This document shows, piece by piece, positions 9,389-18,208 of a stretch of DNA of 46,769 bases (its first letter is position 1; the number at the start of each line of letters is the position of its first letter). The translations under genes and the position numbers were made by a program. Origin of the DNA: Bacteroidales bacterium (lineage in GTDB: Bacteria > Bacteroidota > Bacteroidia > Bacteroidales > UBA932); contig SUYY01000016.1 in the NCBI GenBank assembly GCA_015060205.1, forward strand, positions 1 to 46,769, read 5' to 3'. The notes under the pieces are model-generated. The model was not told the origin of the DNA. It searched no databases and saw only the letters and a program-made list of their open reading frames with translations.

Positions 9389-11790
9389 TGAAGGCTATGA
9401 AAATAATGAGAAAACTATTGATTGCTGCCGCTGTTCTGGGCGCTGCTTCATGTGATGTCGATGACTCGGCAAAGATCCCCTTTGTAGAACTCGGCACACC
9501 ACAGAATGAATACATCCTGGAGGCAGATGGCGGGGATATTCAGATTGATATATTTTCTAACGGAAAATATCGTGTGGAATATGCGTCTGATGCACCATGG
9601 CTGACCCTCAGCAGAATGGAGGGCAATGGCGACGGTCAGATCAGCGCAAGTGTAAGTATGAACGAGGAGTTCAAACGTATGGCCTCATTGGTACTTTGCA
9701 GTGAAGTGGACGAGAGAAAGGATACAATCCTGATCAAGCAGAAAGGAATGCTTGAGGCAAAACTCCAGATGTTAAACACTTCAATCATTCTTGATGGAAA
9801 GGGAGGAAAGATATCGGCAGATGTCACTACGAATATTCCATTTGAATATATGAGGGTGCAGACCGCTTATAGCGGTGATGATGCGGACTGGATTGAGTCG
9901 ATGGGTATCACCGCTGCCAACGAGACTACTCTGAACAGGTCTCTGGATGTGACGGTCAAGCCTAATGCGGACCAGTCCAAGGTGCGTACGGCATCAGTTC
10001 TTCTTTCTTATATCGATGGCTGGGGTGATCTGACGGAACTTCTTGTCAACCTCGTCCAGAAGAATGCAAGAGAAGAACTTGGTACGGTGACTCCGTTCTA
10101 TAATATCAGGTATGATTACGCAACCGGAGATAAGGTGGAGGATTATATCATACTTGAGGGAGTCGTTGTCAGCAACACACCGGGAGGTAATGCCGGAGAG
10201 AACGAACAGAGTACCACTTCCTCTATTGATTATGACGGTTCAAAGAAGACTGTATATGTGCAGTCTCCGGATGGAAAGTATGGATTTGCACTCATCACCG
10301 AGACTCTGTCCGACAATGTCTTCAATCAGTTTGACCGTGTGCAGATTCTGCTTCATGGTACCAAGATCGTGGCATACGAAAACCCTGAGCGTTTTGAGAT
10401 CAAGGGTGTGACCAAAACTATGGTCGTCTCGCAGACTGCAGGTGACAGGGTGACACCGAAGGTCAAGGCATATAATGAACTCACAGACGATGACATCTAT
10501 ACATATGTCGCTATCAAGGATGTGGAGTTCCCTGTAAGAAAAGGCTCTATCACTCCTATCAACGAAGGATACTCTATCGGAGGCAAGGCAAACAGAATTT
10601 CGAAATATCCTCTTCTCGTGCGTGACCGCAACGGAGACAGTTTCTATATGTATACGAATACGGTATGTGTCTATAGAAATGATGGAACACGCCTTCCTTA
10701 CGGTTCCGGTAATCTCTCAGGAGTGCTTGTGCATGAAAGATTCTCGCGTTTCAACTGGAAGAACGGTGCCGACCTTCTCGACATAGATTCGGATGAGGAA
10801 CTCGGCAACATCGGACGTTATCAGATCCGTCATCAGAGCAAGGAAGACATCTGGGGTGACATGAACTCTGACTTCAAGGACAGTTTCTCGGAACTTCTTA
10901 CAGAGTATCGCTTCTGGAATCCGGACACCGAAAACGGAATCCTCAGACCGACTTACGGACAGAACGGATGGTTTACCCATACCTATCAGACCCGTTATAC
11001 CGGCTCTGAGACCAAGAACTTCACCAATGACGCATATGGTCAGCATATGTACCCTGAAGTCTGCTACTCTTACCTCGGTCCTATGGGTATTGATGGCAAC
11101 TCGATGTTCGGAGTAAACTACGGTAACATCAACGGTCTGGGAATCATCATCGATCCTGAAAAGGAATATTACAACGAAGAGATGGGCGACTGGGTTGCTA
11201 CAAACAGGGCAGGAGAACTGGAGTGGCTTGCTCCGAGTACAACCGATGAGGAAAGCGGAATCCGTCTTGCGAATGCAGGCAACATGAAGGGAAAGACCTG
11301 GTGCGCTACAGATTGCTACTGTTCAATGTCGCATAGAAACTGGTGGGATTATGACCTGAATCAGGGATATGCCTGGATGCTCAATTTCTCGACAAAGGAC
11401 ATCTCGACAGACTGCCTCTCGCTTCAGATATCGGTGATGAATACGTCTCAGAAATGGTATGCTCCACGTTTCTGGAAGGTGGAATGGTCTGAAACAGATT
11501 CCATGAGTCCGTCAGACGCCTCTTCATGGAAACTTGTCGGAGAATACACTGTGCCTGACATCTCTGTCTGGGCCAACACGCTATACTCATCAATTGTCGG
11601 TTACAAGAGCATTGACTTCAAGTTGCCGCTCGAAATGCTGGGCAAGGAAAATGTCTATGTGCGTCTTATCCCTGTAAGCGACCTCTGCAGCAGCGGTGCC
11701 GAATATGCTGACGCGGTGGTGGGAACAGATGTCAACGGTGATATGCACGCAAGTGCAATCGAGTACATCGCAGTAAGATACAACAAATAA
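9388..11790 (+). CDS. Large surface lipoprotein: BACON domain, DUF5689-like domain, C-terminal beta-sandwich
   Basis: An 800-residue lipoprotein (lipobox GAASC near residue 22). Mets at 9388, 9397 and 9406 all precede the signal peptide in frame; the first overlaps the previous stop as TAATG. Residues about 35-120 are a BACON domain ending in LIKQKG, and a second beta-sandwich runs to about 225 (VNLVQKN). Residues about 235-480 resemble DUF5689, an OB-like fold of Bacteroidota lipoproteins, with an EGVVVSN strand, a VYVQSPDGKYGFAL block and an FDRVQILLHGTKI strand. Residues about 495-800 form a Trp/Tyr-rich beta-sandwich with many aromatics suited to ligand stacking. No enzymatic motif was recognised. 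Position after SusCD suggests a surface glycan-binding protein. The DUF5689 call is from pattern recall only. Confidence 0.7.
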   Translation: MKAMKIMRKLLIAAAVLGAASCDVDDSAKIPFVELGTPQNEYILEADGGDIQIDIFSNGKYRVEYASDAPWLTLSRMEGNGDGQISASVSMNEEFKRMASLVLCSEVDERKDTILIKQKGMLEAKLQMLNTSIILDGKGGKISADVTTNIPFEYMRVQTAYSGDDADWIESMGITAANETTLNRSLDVTVKPNADQSKVRTASVLLSYIDGWGDLTELLVNLVQKNAREELGTVTPFYNIRYDYATGDKVEDYIILEGVVVSNTPGGNAGENEQSTTSSIDYDGSKKTVYVQSPDGKYGFALITETLSDNVFNQFDRVQILLHGTKIVAYENPERFEIKGVTKTMVVSQTAGDRVTPKVKAYNELTDDDIYTYVAIKDVEFPVRKGSITPINEGYSIGGKANRISKYPLLVRDRNGDSFYMYTNTVCVYRNDGTRLPYGSGNLSGVLVHERFSRFNWKNGADLLDIDSDEELGNIGRYQIRHQSKEDIWGDMNSDFKDSFSELLTEYRFWNPDTENGILRPTYGQNGWFTHTYQTRYTGSETKNFTNDAYGQHMYPEVCYSYLGPMGIDGNSMFGVNYGNINGLGIIIDPEKEYYNEEMGDWVATNRAGELEWLAPSTTDEESGIRLANAGNMKGKTWCATDCYCSMSHRNWWDYDLNQGYAWMLNFSTKDISTDCLSLQISVMNTSQKWYAPRFWKVEWSETDSMSPSDASSWKLVGEYTVPDISVWANTLYSSIVGYKSIDFKLPLEMLGKENVYVRLIPVSDLCSSGAEYADAVVGTDVNGDMHASAIEYIAVRYNK

Positions 11791-11816
11791 CACATACAAA
11801 CTTTAATAATTCTATT

Positions 11817-13649
11817 ATGAACAAGAAATTCATGCTTTTGGCAGCAGGCGCACTGCTTGCTCTTTTCAGTACAGGATGTAATCCTGATGAGACTCCGACA
11901 CAGGAGACACCGGCTCCGGAACTGACATCTATCAATCCTACATCCGGTTATGTTGGTGATGACGCTGTCATTACGGGTAAAAACTTCTCCGCAACAGCAG
12001 CGGAAAATGACGTGTTCTTCGGAAATGCAAAAGCACAGGTCAAGGCTGCTACTGCTACATCACTCACAGTAGTGCTTCCAGACAATCCTGTCGGAAAGGT
12101 TGATGTAAAGGTTACTGTAGGTGAAAAGACTGCAGAAGGTCTTTCATTCACATATCTTGAGAAGGCTCCTGAAGTGCTTCCTATGAGCGTTACCGGCATC
12201 AACCCTACAGAGGGTGCTGTAGGTGCTGAGATCGTTATCTCAGGAGAGAACTTCGGCACTTCTGCAGATGATGTGATGGTGCTTTTCGGAGAGGCAGTTG
12301 CAACTGTTAAATCAGTGACTGCAACAGCAATCACAGTAGAAGTTCCTGAAGGAAGCGGCCAGGTGGCAGTGATCGTAAGCCTTGGCGACCAGATTTCAGA
12401 CCCTGTGATGTTCACATACGTTTTTGCAAGAGAGGTGACATATTCTTCAATGTCTCCGGCAATCGCCACTAAGGGTGACGAGATCAAGATCTTCGGTGCT
12501 GGCTTCCCTGAGGCGACAGACGAGATCACAGTTACAGTCGGTGATGTAGCAGCGACAGTTACAGCCGCTACAGCAGAAGGTATCATCATATCAGTTCCTG
12601 AACTCGCGCTTGGCGACCATAAGATCAAGGTTGCTGTGAAGGGTGCTGCTCCGTTCGAGACAGATGCTTTCGCATACTACTATCTCCCTGAATATACAGT
12701 GTCTACCTTCATCGGTAATGGTACTGCAAAGAATATCCCTGGCGTCGGTGTTGAGGCAAGTCTTCAGTTGCCGGAAGGTTTTGCATGGGCTCCGGACGGT
12801 TCACTTTGGGTGACGACACGTGGTGGTTCAGGTGCATCAGGCGGTCATGGTATCCATAAGATCGATATTGCTACCGCTACACTTTCTACAGTTGCAGATC
12901 AGTCTGTGATTGGAAATGACCAATATCCTTGGGATGGAGCATTCAACTCGAAGGGTGAGTATCATGTTTCATTGAAGAACAAGAAGTCAATCGGTAAACT
13001 CGTTAATTCCGAGTATAGCACATATACATTCGAGGGTCAGACAATCGATAACCCGATGTCTTTGGTGTTTGACTCAAAAGACGTGATGTATCTGTCAGAC
13101 AGAAACAACAATCGTGTCGTTGTCTCTTATGGCGGTGCATACACAAAGGAGTTCAAACTTGACTGCCGTCCTAACGGTATTGCCCTTGATGCAAAAGAGG
13201 AAAACATCTTTGTGGGAACAAATGCAACTACTCCTACCGACGCATGGGTGATCTTCAAGATCAATATCGCTTCCGGTGACATTTCTGTGGTTGCAGGATC
13301 AAGAGTCAAGCCTCTCAAGGATGCGTTTACACTTGGTGAGGTCGGAAATCCGCTCTCTGCTACAGTCGGTAATGTCTCAGGACTCTACTGTGATGAAAAC
13401 GGTTATTTGTATTACAACGATAACCAACTTCTGACTCTGAATGTACTCATTCCTGGCGTAGGTGGAGATTATACCAAGGGTGTGATCAAGACAATTGCCG
13501 GTCAGGGCTTCGTCGGTGGCAAGACAGATGGTGCAGGTGCAGAGGCTACATTCAAGAGTCAGGGTGACTTGACAATGGACAAGAATGGAAACTTCTATGT
13601 GGCAGATGGTAACAACCAACTGATCCGCAAGGTGTCTCCTGTGAAATAA
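11817..13649 (+). CDS. IPT/TIG-repeat and NHL-repeat surface lipoprotein, SGBP-like
   Basis: A 610-residue lipoprotein with lipobox STGC (C21) followed by a Pro/Thr/Glu-rich linker. Three IPT/TIG Ig-like domains follow at about residues 35-115, 123-202 and 205-290; the first two open with the pattern I-N-P-T-x-G-x-V-G-[DA]. The rest (about 295-610) is an NHL/SMP-30-like beta-propeller, with repeats such as PEGFAWAPDGSLWV, NPMSLVFDSKDVMYLSDRNNNRV, and a final DLTMDKNGNFYVADGNNQLIRK. This arrangement is common in Bacteroidota utilisation loci, where the Ig domains act as a stalk and the distal domain binds ligand or protein partners. It is the last gene before a strong terminator, so it probably closes the SusCD transcript. 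Confidence 0.85.
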   Translation: MNKKFMLLAAGALLALFSTGCNPDETPTQETPAPELTSINPTSGYVGDDAVITGKNFSATAAENDVFFGNAKAQVKAATATSLTVVLPDNPVGKVDVKVTVGEKTAEGLSFTYLEKAPEVLPMSVTGINPTEGAVGAEIVISGENFGTSADDVMVLFGEAVATVKSVTATAITVEVPEGSGQVAVIVSLGDQISDPVMFTYVFAREVTYSSMSPAIATKGDEIKIFGAGFPEATDEITVTVGDVAATVTAATAEGIIISVPELALGDHKIKVAVKGAAPFETDAFAYYYLPEYTVSTFIGNGTAKNIPGVGVEASLQLPEGFAWAPDGSLWVTTRGGSGASGGHGIHKIDIATATLSTVADQSVIGNDQYPWDGAFNSKGEYHVSLKNKKSIGKLVNSEYSTYTFEGQTIDNPMSLVFDSKDVMYLSDRNNNRVVVSYGGAYTKEFKLDCRPNGIALDAKEENIFVGTNATTPTDAWVIFKINIASGDISVVAGSRVKPLKDAFTLGEVGNPLSATVGNVSGLYCDENGYLYYNDNQLLTLNVLIPGVGGDYTKGVIKTIAGQGFVGGKTDGAGAEATFKSQGDLTMDKNGNFYVADGNNQLIRKVSPVK

Positions 13650-13669
13650 TTCACATAAAACTCATCATG

Positions 13670-13700
13670 GTGGCCGTTCATTCCGGAATGGCCACTTTTT
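13670..13700 (+). terminator. Intrinsic terminator after the IPT/NHL gene
   Basis: A 10-bp stem (GTGGCCGTTC paired with GAATGGCCAC, one G-U pair) with a 6-nt loop is followed directly by five T. It lies 20 bases after the stop codon and separates the SusCD operon from the GH3/esterase pair. Confidence 0.85.
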
Positions 13701-13720
13701 GATTAAACACTCAAGATTTT

Positions 13721-15790
13721 ATGAGAAAAACCGTCTTTTTTCTGCCTGCCATAATAGGTGCAGTCAGTCTTATATGCAGTTGTTGTCAGGAGACCGCATG
13801 TCGTGACAATCCCTACAAGGTCACTCAGGAACATCGCGACCGCGCTGCGGCATTGGTCTCTCAGATGACCCTTGAAGAGAAATGTGACTATATCGGAGGC
13901 TCCAAGGACGGCTTCTATATCCGTCCGATAGACCGCCTCGGTATTCCGCTTATCCGTATGGCAGACGGTCCTCAGGGTGTACGAAACAATACAAAAAGTA
14001 CCCTCTTTGCCTGCGGCGTAGCAGCCGCAGCCACATGGAACGAGGATGTGACCTATGAAATGGGTGTCGCCCTCGGTCAGGATTCACGCGCACGTGGAGT
14101 ACATATCCTTCTCGGTCCCGGAGTGAACATCTACCGCAGCCCTCTCTGCGGACGCAACTTCGAATATATGGGTGAGGATCCGCTCCTTTCTTCAAGGACT
14201 GCCGTCCAGTACATCAAGGGTGTCCAGTCACAGGGCGTCATGGCCACAGTAAAGCATTTTGCCCTTAACAATCAGGAGTTCAACCGTCATCATGTAAGTT
14301 CAGATGCAGATGAAAGGACAATAAACGAGATCTATTTCCCTGCATTCAAGGCTGCTGTGGATGCAGGTGTTGCATCTGTGATGAGCAGTTACAATCTTGT
14401 GAACAATGTCCATGCTGCAGAAAACGAATGGCTTCTCAAGAAGACTCTCAAGGAAGAATGGGGATTCGACGGTTTCGTCATGTCTGACTGGACTTCGACA
14501 TATTCAACGCTCGGATGTGTGCGAAGCGGACTTGACCTTGAGATGCCGGAAGGATTCAGCATGAACTATCAGGCAATAAATCCTCTCATCGAGACAGGGG
14601 TTGTCCGTGAAAAGGATATCGACAGAAAAGTCGAGGCTATCCTTTCAAGCCTTATCGCCTATGGCTTCCTTGACCGTCCTCAACTCGACACTACAATCAA
14701 GGAGGACAATCCATATTCACGCGAAGTGGCTTACAGACTCTCCTGCGAATCGGCAGTGCTTCTCAAGAATGATGGCGCTCTTCCTCTCAAGAAGGGCGGT
14801 AAGATCGCTCTCATGGGTCCTCGCGCAGATGTCATTCCTTGCGGAGGCGGTTCAGGTGCCGTAGATCCTATATACTCCATCTCTCTCTACGAGGGTATGG
14901 GCAAGTTGGGTGAAGACTTTCCGGTAACACTCGTCGATGAAAATGACAAGTCCGCAAAAGACATCATCAAGTCAGCCGATGCAGTTGTGGTTTCCGTAGG
15001 TTTCGACAAGAAGACCGAAAGAGAAGACCACGACAGGACATTCTCTCTTCCGGAAGGTCAGGATGAGTTGATAGAACTGGCTCTTGCCAATAATGACAAT
15101 GTGATCGTTGTCGTATATTCCGGAGGCGGCATAGACATGAGCCGTTGGGGTGACAAGGTCTCTGCTATACTCATGGGCTGGTATCCAGGTCAGGAGGGCG
15201 GTCTTGCTATCGCCCGTATGCTTGCAGGAGAATTTTCTCCATCAGGCCGTCTGCCACTCAGTATCGAGGCCAAGCCGGAAGATAACCCTGCATATACCAA
15301 CTATTACGTTGAGGCGCCGATGACAAAACGTGGTCATTCTACCCTCAATGTCACTTATGGTGAAGGTGTGTTCGTGGGTTACAGAGGCTACGAGAAGAAC
15401 GGCGTTCAGCCGGCATATCCATTCGGTCATGGTCTGACATATACCACTTTCGAGTACTCGGACCTTGCTGCCAAGCCGGTAAAGGATGGCTTCGAAGTCT
15501 CGTTCACTATTGCCAACACAGGTGATTTTGACGCCTCTGAAGTTGCTCAGGTGTATGTGGGTGAAGTCAGCCCTGTTGTAGCCCGTCCTGCAAAGGAACT
15601 TAAAGGCTATGAAAAGGTCTTCATCAAGGCAGGGGAGTCAGCACAGGTAAAGGTTCTTCTTCCAGAGTCTGCATTTGCATTCTATGATGTGGACAGCCAC
15701 AGTTGGCAGGTCAATCCGGGCGCATTTGACATCATGGTAGGTGCTTCTGTATCCGACGTGCGTCTTCAGACCAGTGTCAATGTGAGATAA
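13721..15790 (+). CDS. Glycoside hydrolase family 3 (beta-glucosidase / beta-xylosidase type)
   Basis: A 689-residue exo-acting enzyme releasing terminal beta-linked sugars, most often glucose or xylose. The signal peptide ends in a Cys-rich stretch (LICSCC, likely acylated at C21), so it is probably a periplasmic-side or outer-membrane lipoprotein. The N-terminal TIM-like domain holds RMADGPQGVR, the GxNxYRxPLCGRNFEYMGEDP block, KHFALNNQE and the nucleophile motif GFVMSDW (D256). The second alpha/beta domain holds VVSVGFDKKTEREDHDR and GWYPGQEGG. The C-terminal fibronectin-III-like domain (about 585-689) contains PVVARPAKELKGYEKV, typical of GH3. No PA14 insert is seen. It follows the terminator by 20 nt, so it needs its own promoter or read-through; no clear promoter box was found. 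Confidence 0.92.
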   Translation: MRKTVFFLPAIIGAVSLICSCCQETACRDNPYKVTQEHRDRAAALVSQMTLEEKCDYIGGSKDGFYIRPIDRLGIPLIRMADGPQGVRNNTKSTLFACGVAAAATWNEDVTYEMGVALGQDSRARGVHILLGPGVNIYRSPLCGRNFEYMGEDPLLSSRTAVQYIKGVQSQGVMATVKHFALNNQEFNRHHVSSDADERTINEIYFPAFKAAVDAGVASVMSSYNLVNNVHAAENEWLLKKTLKEEWGFDGFVMSDWTSTYSTLGCVRSGLDLEMPEGFSMNYQAINPLIETGVVREKDIDRKVEAILSSLIAYGFLDRPQLDTTIKEDNPYSREVAYRLSCESAVLLKNDGALPLKKGGKIALMGPRADVIPCGGGSGAVDPIYSISLYEGMGKLGEDFPVTLVDENDKSAKDIIKSADAVVVSVGFDKKTEREDHDRTFSLPEGQDELIELALANNDNVIVVVYSGGGIDMSRWGDKVSAILMGWYPGQEGGLAIARMLAGEFSPSGRLPLSIEAKPEDNPAYTNYYVEAPMTKRGHSTLNVTYGEGVFVGYRGYEKNGVQPAYPFGHGLTYTTFEYSDLAAKPVKDGFEVSFTIANTGDFDASEVAQVYVGEVSPVVARPAKELKGYEKVFIKAGESAQVKVLLPESAFAFYDVDSHSWQVNPGAFDIMVGASVSDVRLQTSVNVR

Positions 15791-15795
15791 TTTGT

Positions 15796-15803
15796 TATTT
15801 TTG
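15796..15803 (+). promoter_or_regulatory. Candidate Bacteroidota -7 promoter element
   Basis: TATTTTTG matches the TAnnTTTG -7 consensus and ends 16 nt before the esterase start. No convincing -33 TTTG was found at the expected spacing, so this is tentative. Confidence 0.3.
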
Positions 15804-15819
15804 CAGAAAAACATCTCAG

Positions 15820-16908
15820 ATGAAACGAATAATTTCAATAATTCTGTCGGCGGTGGTCTGTGTGACTGCCGCTGCGCAGAATGTGCGCTGGCATGACGCC
15901 GCAGAACTTACAGTCATAGGCAAGCCTATATCCACTGCCAAGGCCTTTACAAGGATAGATACAGCGCAGTATAAGTTTGCCAACAGGACAATCGACAGAT
16001 ATGCCGGTTATTCTACCGGTCTTGCGGTGCTTTTTGAGACTGACAGTCATGTGATAAGGGCGAAATGGACTACAGGTCCATCCAATTCCGGAGCCAATAT
16101 GACCGCAATAGGTCAGAAGGGTCTCGACCTTTATATCATGAAGGACGGCAAATGGGTGTTCGCAGGAGTAGGGTCGCCGGATATGGTCAAGGAACCGTTC
16201 TGCAATCACGAGGGGACCATTGTAGCCGACATGGCGGACGGGACCAGGCAATGCCTTCTCTATCTTCCTCTCTTTGACAAGGTGGACGCCCTTGAGATAG
16301 GTATAGAGGAAGGCGCAGTCATCAGACCGATAGACAATCCTTTCCGATATAATATTGTAGTCCATGGCTCCAGCATCACTCATGGCGCTTCTGCAGGAAG
16401 GCCTGGAATGACTTATGCAGCACGTTTCGGTCGTGATAACGGCTTTTACTGCATGAACCTCGGCTTCAGCGGTCAGTGCAAACTTCAGCCTGAATATGCT
16501 GCATATCTTGCCGACATAAAGGATGTTGATGCCTTCATCTTCGACGTATTCTCAAATCCTAAGGCGGAGGAAATATACGACAGATTCGATGCCTTTGTCG
16601 ACATAGTCCGTAAGGCTCATCCTGATGTGCCGATGATATTCCTTCAGACAGAGCGTCGTGAGACCCGTAATTTCAGCCTTGCAAGGGAGAAGTTCGAGTC
16701 GGAAAAACAGAGCGCTGCTGCAAAGGTCATCAGAGAGAGGATGAAGTCGGACAAGGACATCTATTTCATTACATCCGAAGACTTTCTGGGTCACGAACAT
16801 ATCGCGACCGTTGATGGATCGCATCCGTCGGACCTGGGATTTACATATATGTTGGAAAGCATATCTCCGAAGATAAGAAAGATCTTCAGAAAGTACGGAA
16901 TAAGGTAG
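15820..16908 (+). CDS. SGNH/GDSL-type esterase with GxDLY N-terminal domain
   Basis: A 362-residue secreted hydrolase (signal peptide to about residue 19, AAAQ). The N-terminal beta-sandwich carries the GxDLY signature (GLDLY at 101-105) of the Esterase_SGNH_hydro-type N-terminal family. The SGNH domain follows: block I HGSSITHG with nucleophile S185, block II LGFSGQ providing the oxyanion Gly, and block V VDGSHPSDLG with D332 and H335. The full Ser-Asp-His set is present, so it should be active. Family members remove acyl groups such as acetyl from carbohydrates; the true substrate is not shown. It lies 29 nt after the GH3 gene and presumably acts with it. Its stop is 2 nt from the stop of the convergent susD. 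Confidence 0.85.
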   Translation: MKRIISIILSAVVCVTAAAQNVRWHDAAELTVIGKPISTAKAFTRIDTAQYKFANRTIDRYAGYSTGLAVLFETDSHVIRAKWTTGPSNSGANMTAIGQKGLDLYIMKDGKWVFAGVGSPDMVKEPFCNHEGTIVADMADGTRQCLLYLPLFDKVDALEIGIEEGAVIRPIDNPFRYNIVVHGSSITHGASAGRPGMTYAARFGRDNGFYCMNLGFSGQCKLQPEYAAYLADIKDVDAFIFDVFSNPKAEEIYDRFDAFVDIVRKAHPDVPMIFLQTERRETRNFSLAREKFESEKQSAAAKVIRERMKSDKDIYFITSEDFLGHEHIATVDGSHPSDLGFTYMLESISPKIRKIFRKYGIR

Positions 16909-16910
16909 GC

Positions 16911-18206
16911 TCAGGGCATCCTCGCCTGCCAGAGCAGATGCTGGTGAAGGTTGTCGTTCAAGGTGAGTTCCCTTGCCGGAATCGGCAGGACCGTATATTT
17001 TTCATCAACATCCACGACGCTTGTGTACTTTCCGCAACGTACAAGATCATACCATCTGAATCCTTCCCCGAAGAGTTCGAGGCGCCTTTCGTCAAGGACG
17101 GCATCAAGAAATTCCTCTTCGTCGGAAGGATTGATGTCATCAAGGCCTCTGAATCTGCGGAGTTCGTTCAATCTGTCTGATCCCTTCTCCAGACCCTGGC
17201 ATTCTGCACTTATAAGGTACATCTCAGCCAGACGTACTACATATATCGGATCACGACCGGCATCACCTCCGCAATATTTGTTCAGCACAGGATTGTTTCC
17301 CTGATATGCAATAGAGACATCTCTGCGCTTGTCTTTTTCGCTATACATTTCAATCGCTTCCTGTGTAGGACAGAAATTATAGGAACCGCCCACTCCCGAA
17401 TCCTTTGTATAATAATAGGAACTCATGTTGACCTTGCCTTCCTGCAGCAGATTCGCAAACGAGAATATCTCCTCATTGTTAGGATTGCCTCTGAATATGT
17501 CCTGAAAATCAGAAAGACCGAACCTGCTGTCAGAGATGAGTTCTTCGGCAAGTGCGACTGCCTCAGACTTCTTCCCCATAGCAAGATATGTCCTCGCCAG
17601 AAGCCCTTTTGCAGCCTCTGCTGAAACATAATTCCTGTCTGTAAATTCGGGAGACAGTCTCATTGCATTATCAAATTCCTCTGCAACGAATTCCCATACA
17701 TTTTCTTCGCTCTGCTGCTTCTGCTCCTCTCCTCCCGACGGGGTCTTGATTATTGGCAGCGACCTCCATCTTGCAGCCATATTGTAGTAATAAAGCCCTC
17801 TGAAGAAATGGCATGTGCCCTCCATTGAATTCTTCTGAGCCGAATCAGGAAGTCTTTTAACGTAATCCAGTACTGTGTTTATTTGGTAAAGCCCTGCAAA
17901 ATAACCGTTCCAAGGACTTGTTACGATGCTCATGTCCGGGGCAATGGCAGACTCTACCATGAGTTCGGGAGTATTGGTGCTTGTCGCTCCTGTCCTGACT
18001 ATGTCGCCTCCTATCAGGTCAAAGAGTGCCCATCCGTTGAATGTCGGCTTGTATTGCACGATGTTATATAATCCTGTCACAAGAAGTTCCGCATGCTCGT
18101 GCGTTATTTCTCCCGAAGGAATCCCATCGTGCGGACTCTGGTCGAGATACCTTCCGCAGGATACGGAAAGTGCCAGACAAAGCAATATGACGCCAATGTT
18201 CTTCAT
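16911..18206 (-). CDS. SusD/RagB-family lipoprotein of the second uptake locus
   Basis: The frame is open upstream into susC, but the Met at 18206 gives a correct lipoprotein signal (MKNIGVILLCLALSVSC, C17) and sits 2 nt after the susC stop, so I start there (431 residues). SusD-type features are an FFRGLYYYNMAARW helix near residue 125, a VVRLAEMYLISAECQGLEKG helix near 330, and the late signature LDERRLELFGEGFRWYDLVRCGKY near 375-400. It is shorter than the first SusD of the window and shows no close similarity to it outside family signatures, so the two loci probably import different ligands. It forms an outer-membrane complex with the SusC encoded just upstream. Confidence 0.94.
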   Translation of the reverse strand: MKNIGVILLCLALSVSCGRYLDQSPHDGIPSGEITHEHAELLVTGLYNIVQYKPTFNGWALFDLIGGDIVRTGATSTNTPELMVESAIAPDMSIVTSPWNGYFAGLYQINTVLDYVKRLPDSAQKNSMEGTCHFFRGLYYYNMAARWRSLPIIKTPSGGEEQKQQSEENVWEFVAEEFDNAMRLSPEFTDRNYVSAEAAKGLLARTYLAMGKKSEAVALAEELISDSRFGLSDFQDIFRGNPNNEEIFSFANLLQEGKVNMSSYYYTKDSGVGGSYNFCPTQEAIEMYSEKDKRRDVSIAYQGNNPVLNKYCGGDAGRDPIYVVRLAEMYLISAECQGLEKGSDRLNELRRFRGLDDINPSDEEEFLDAVLDERRLELFGEGFRWYDLVRCGKYTSVVDVDEKYTVLPIPARELTLNDNLHQHLLWQARMP

Positions 18207-18208
18207 GA

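Noticed and set aside
11948..12628. 226-residue Ser/Thr/Val/Pro-rich frame antisense to the IPT domains
   Set aside because: The composition is the mirror of IPT repeat codons; the sense protein has a lipobox and defined domains.
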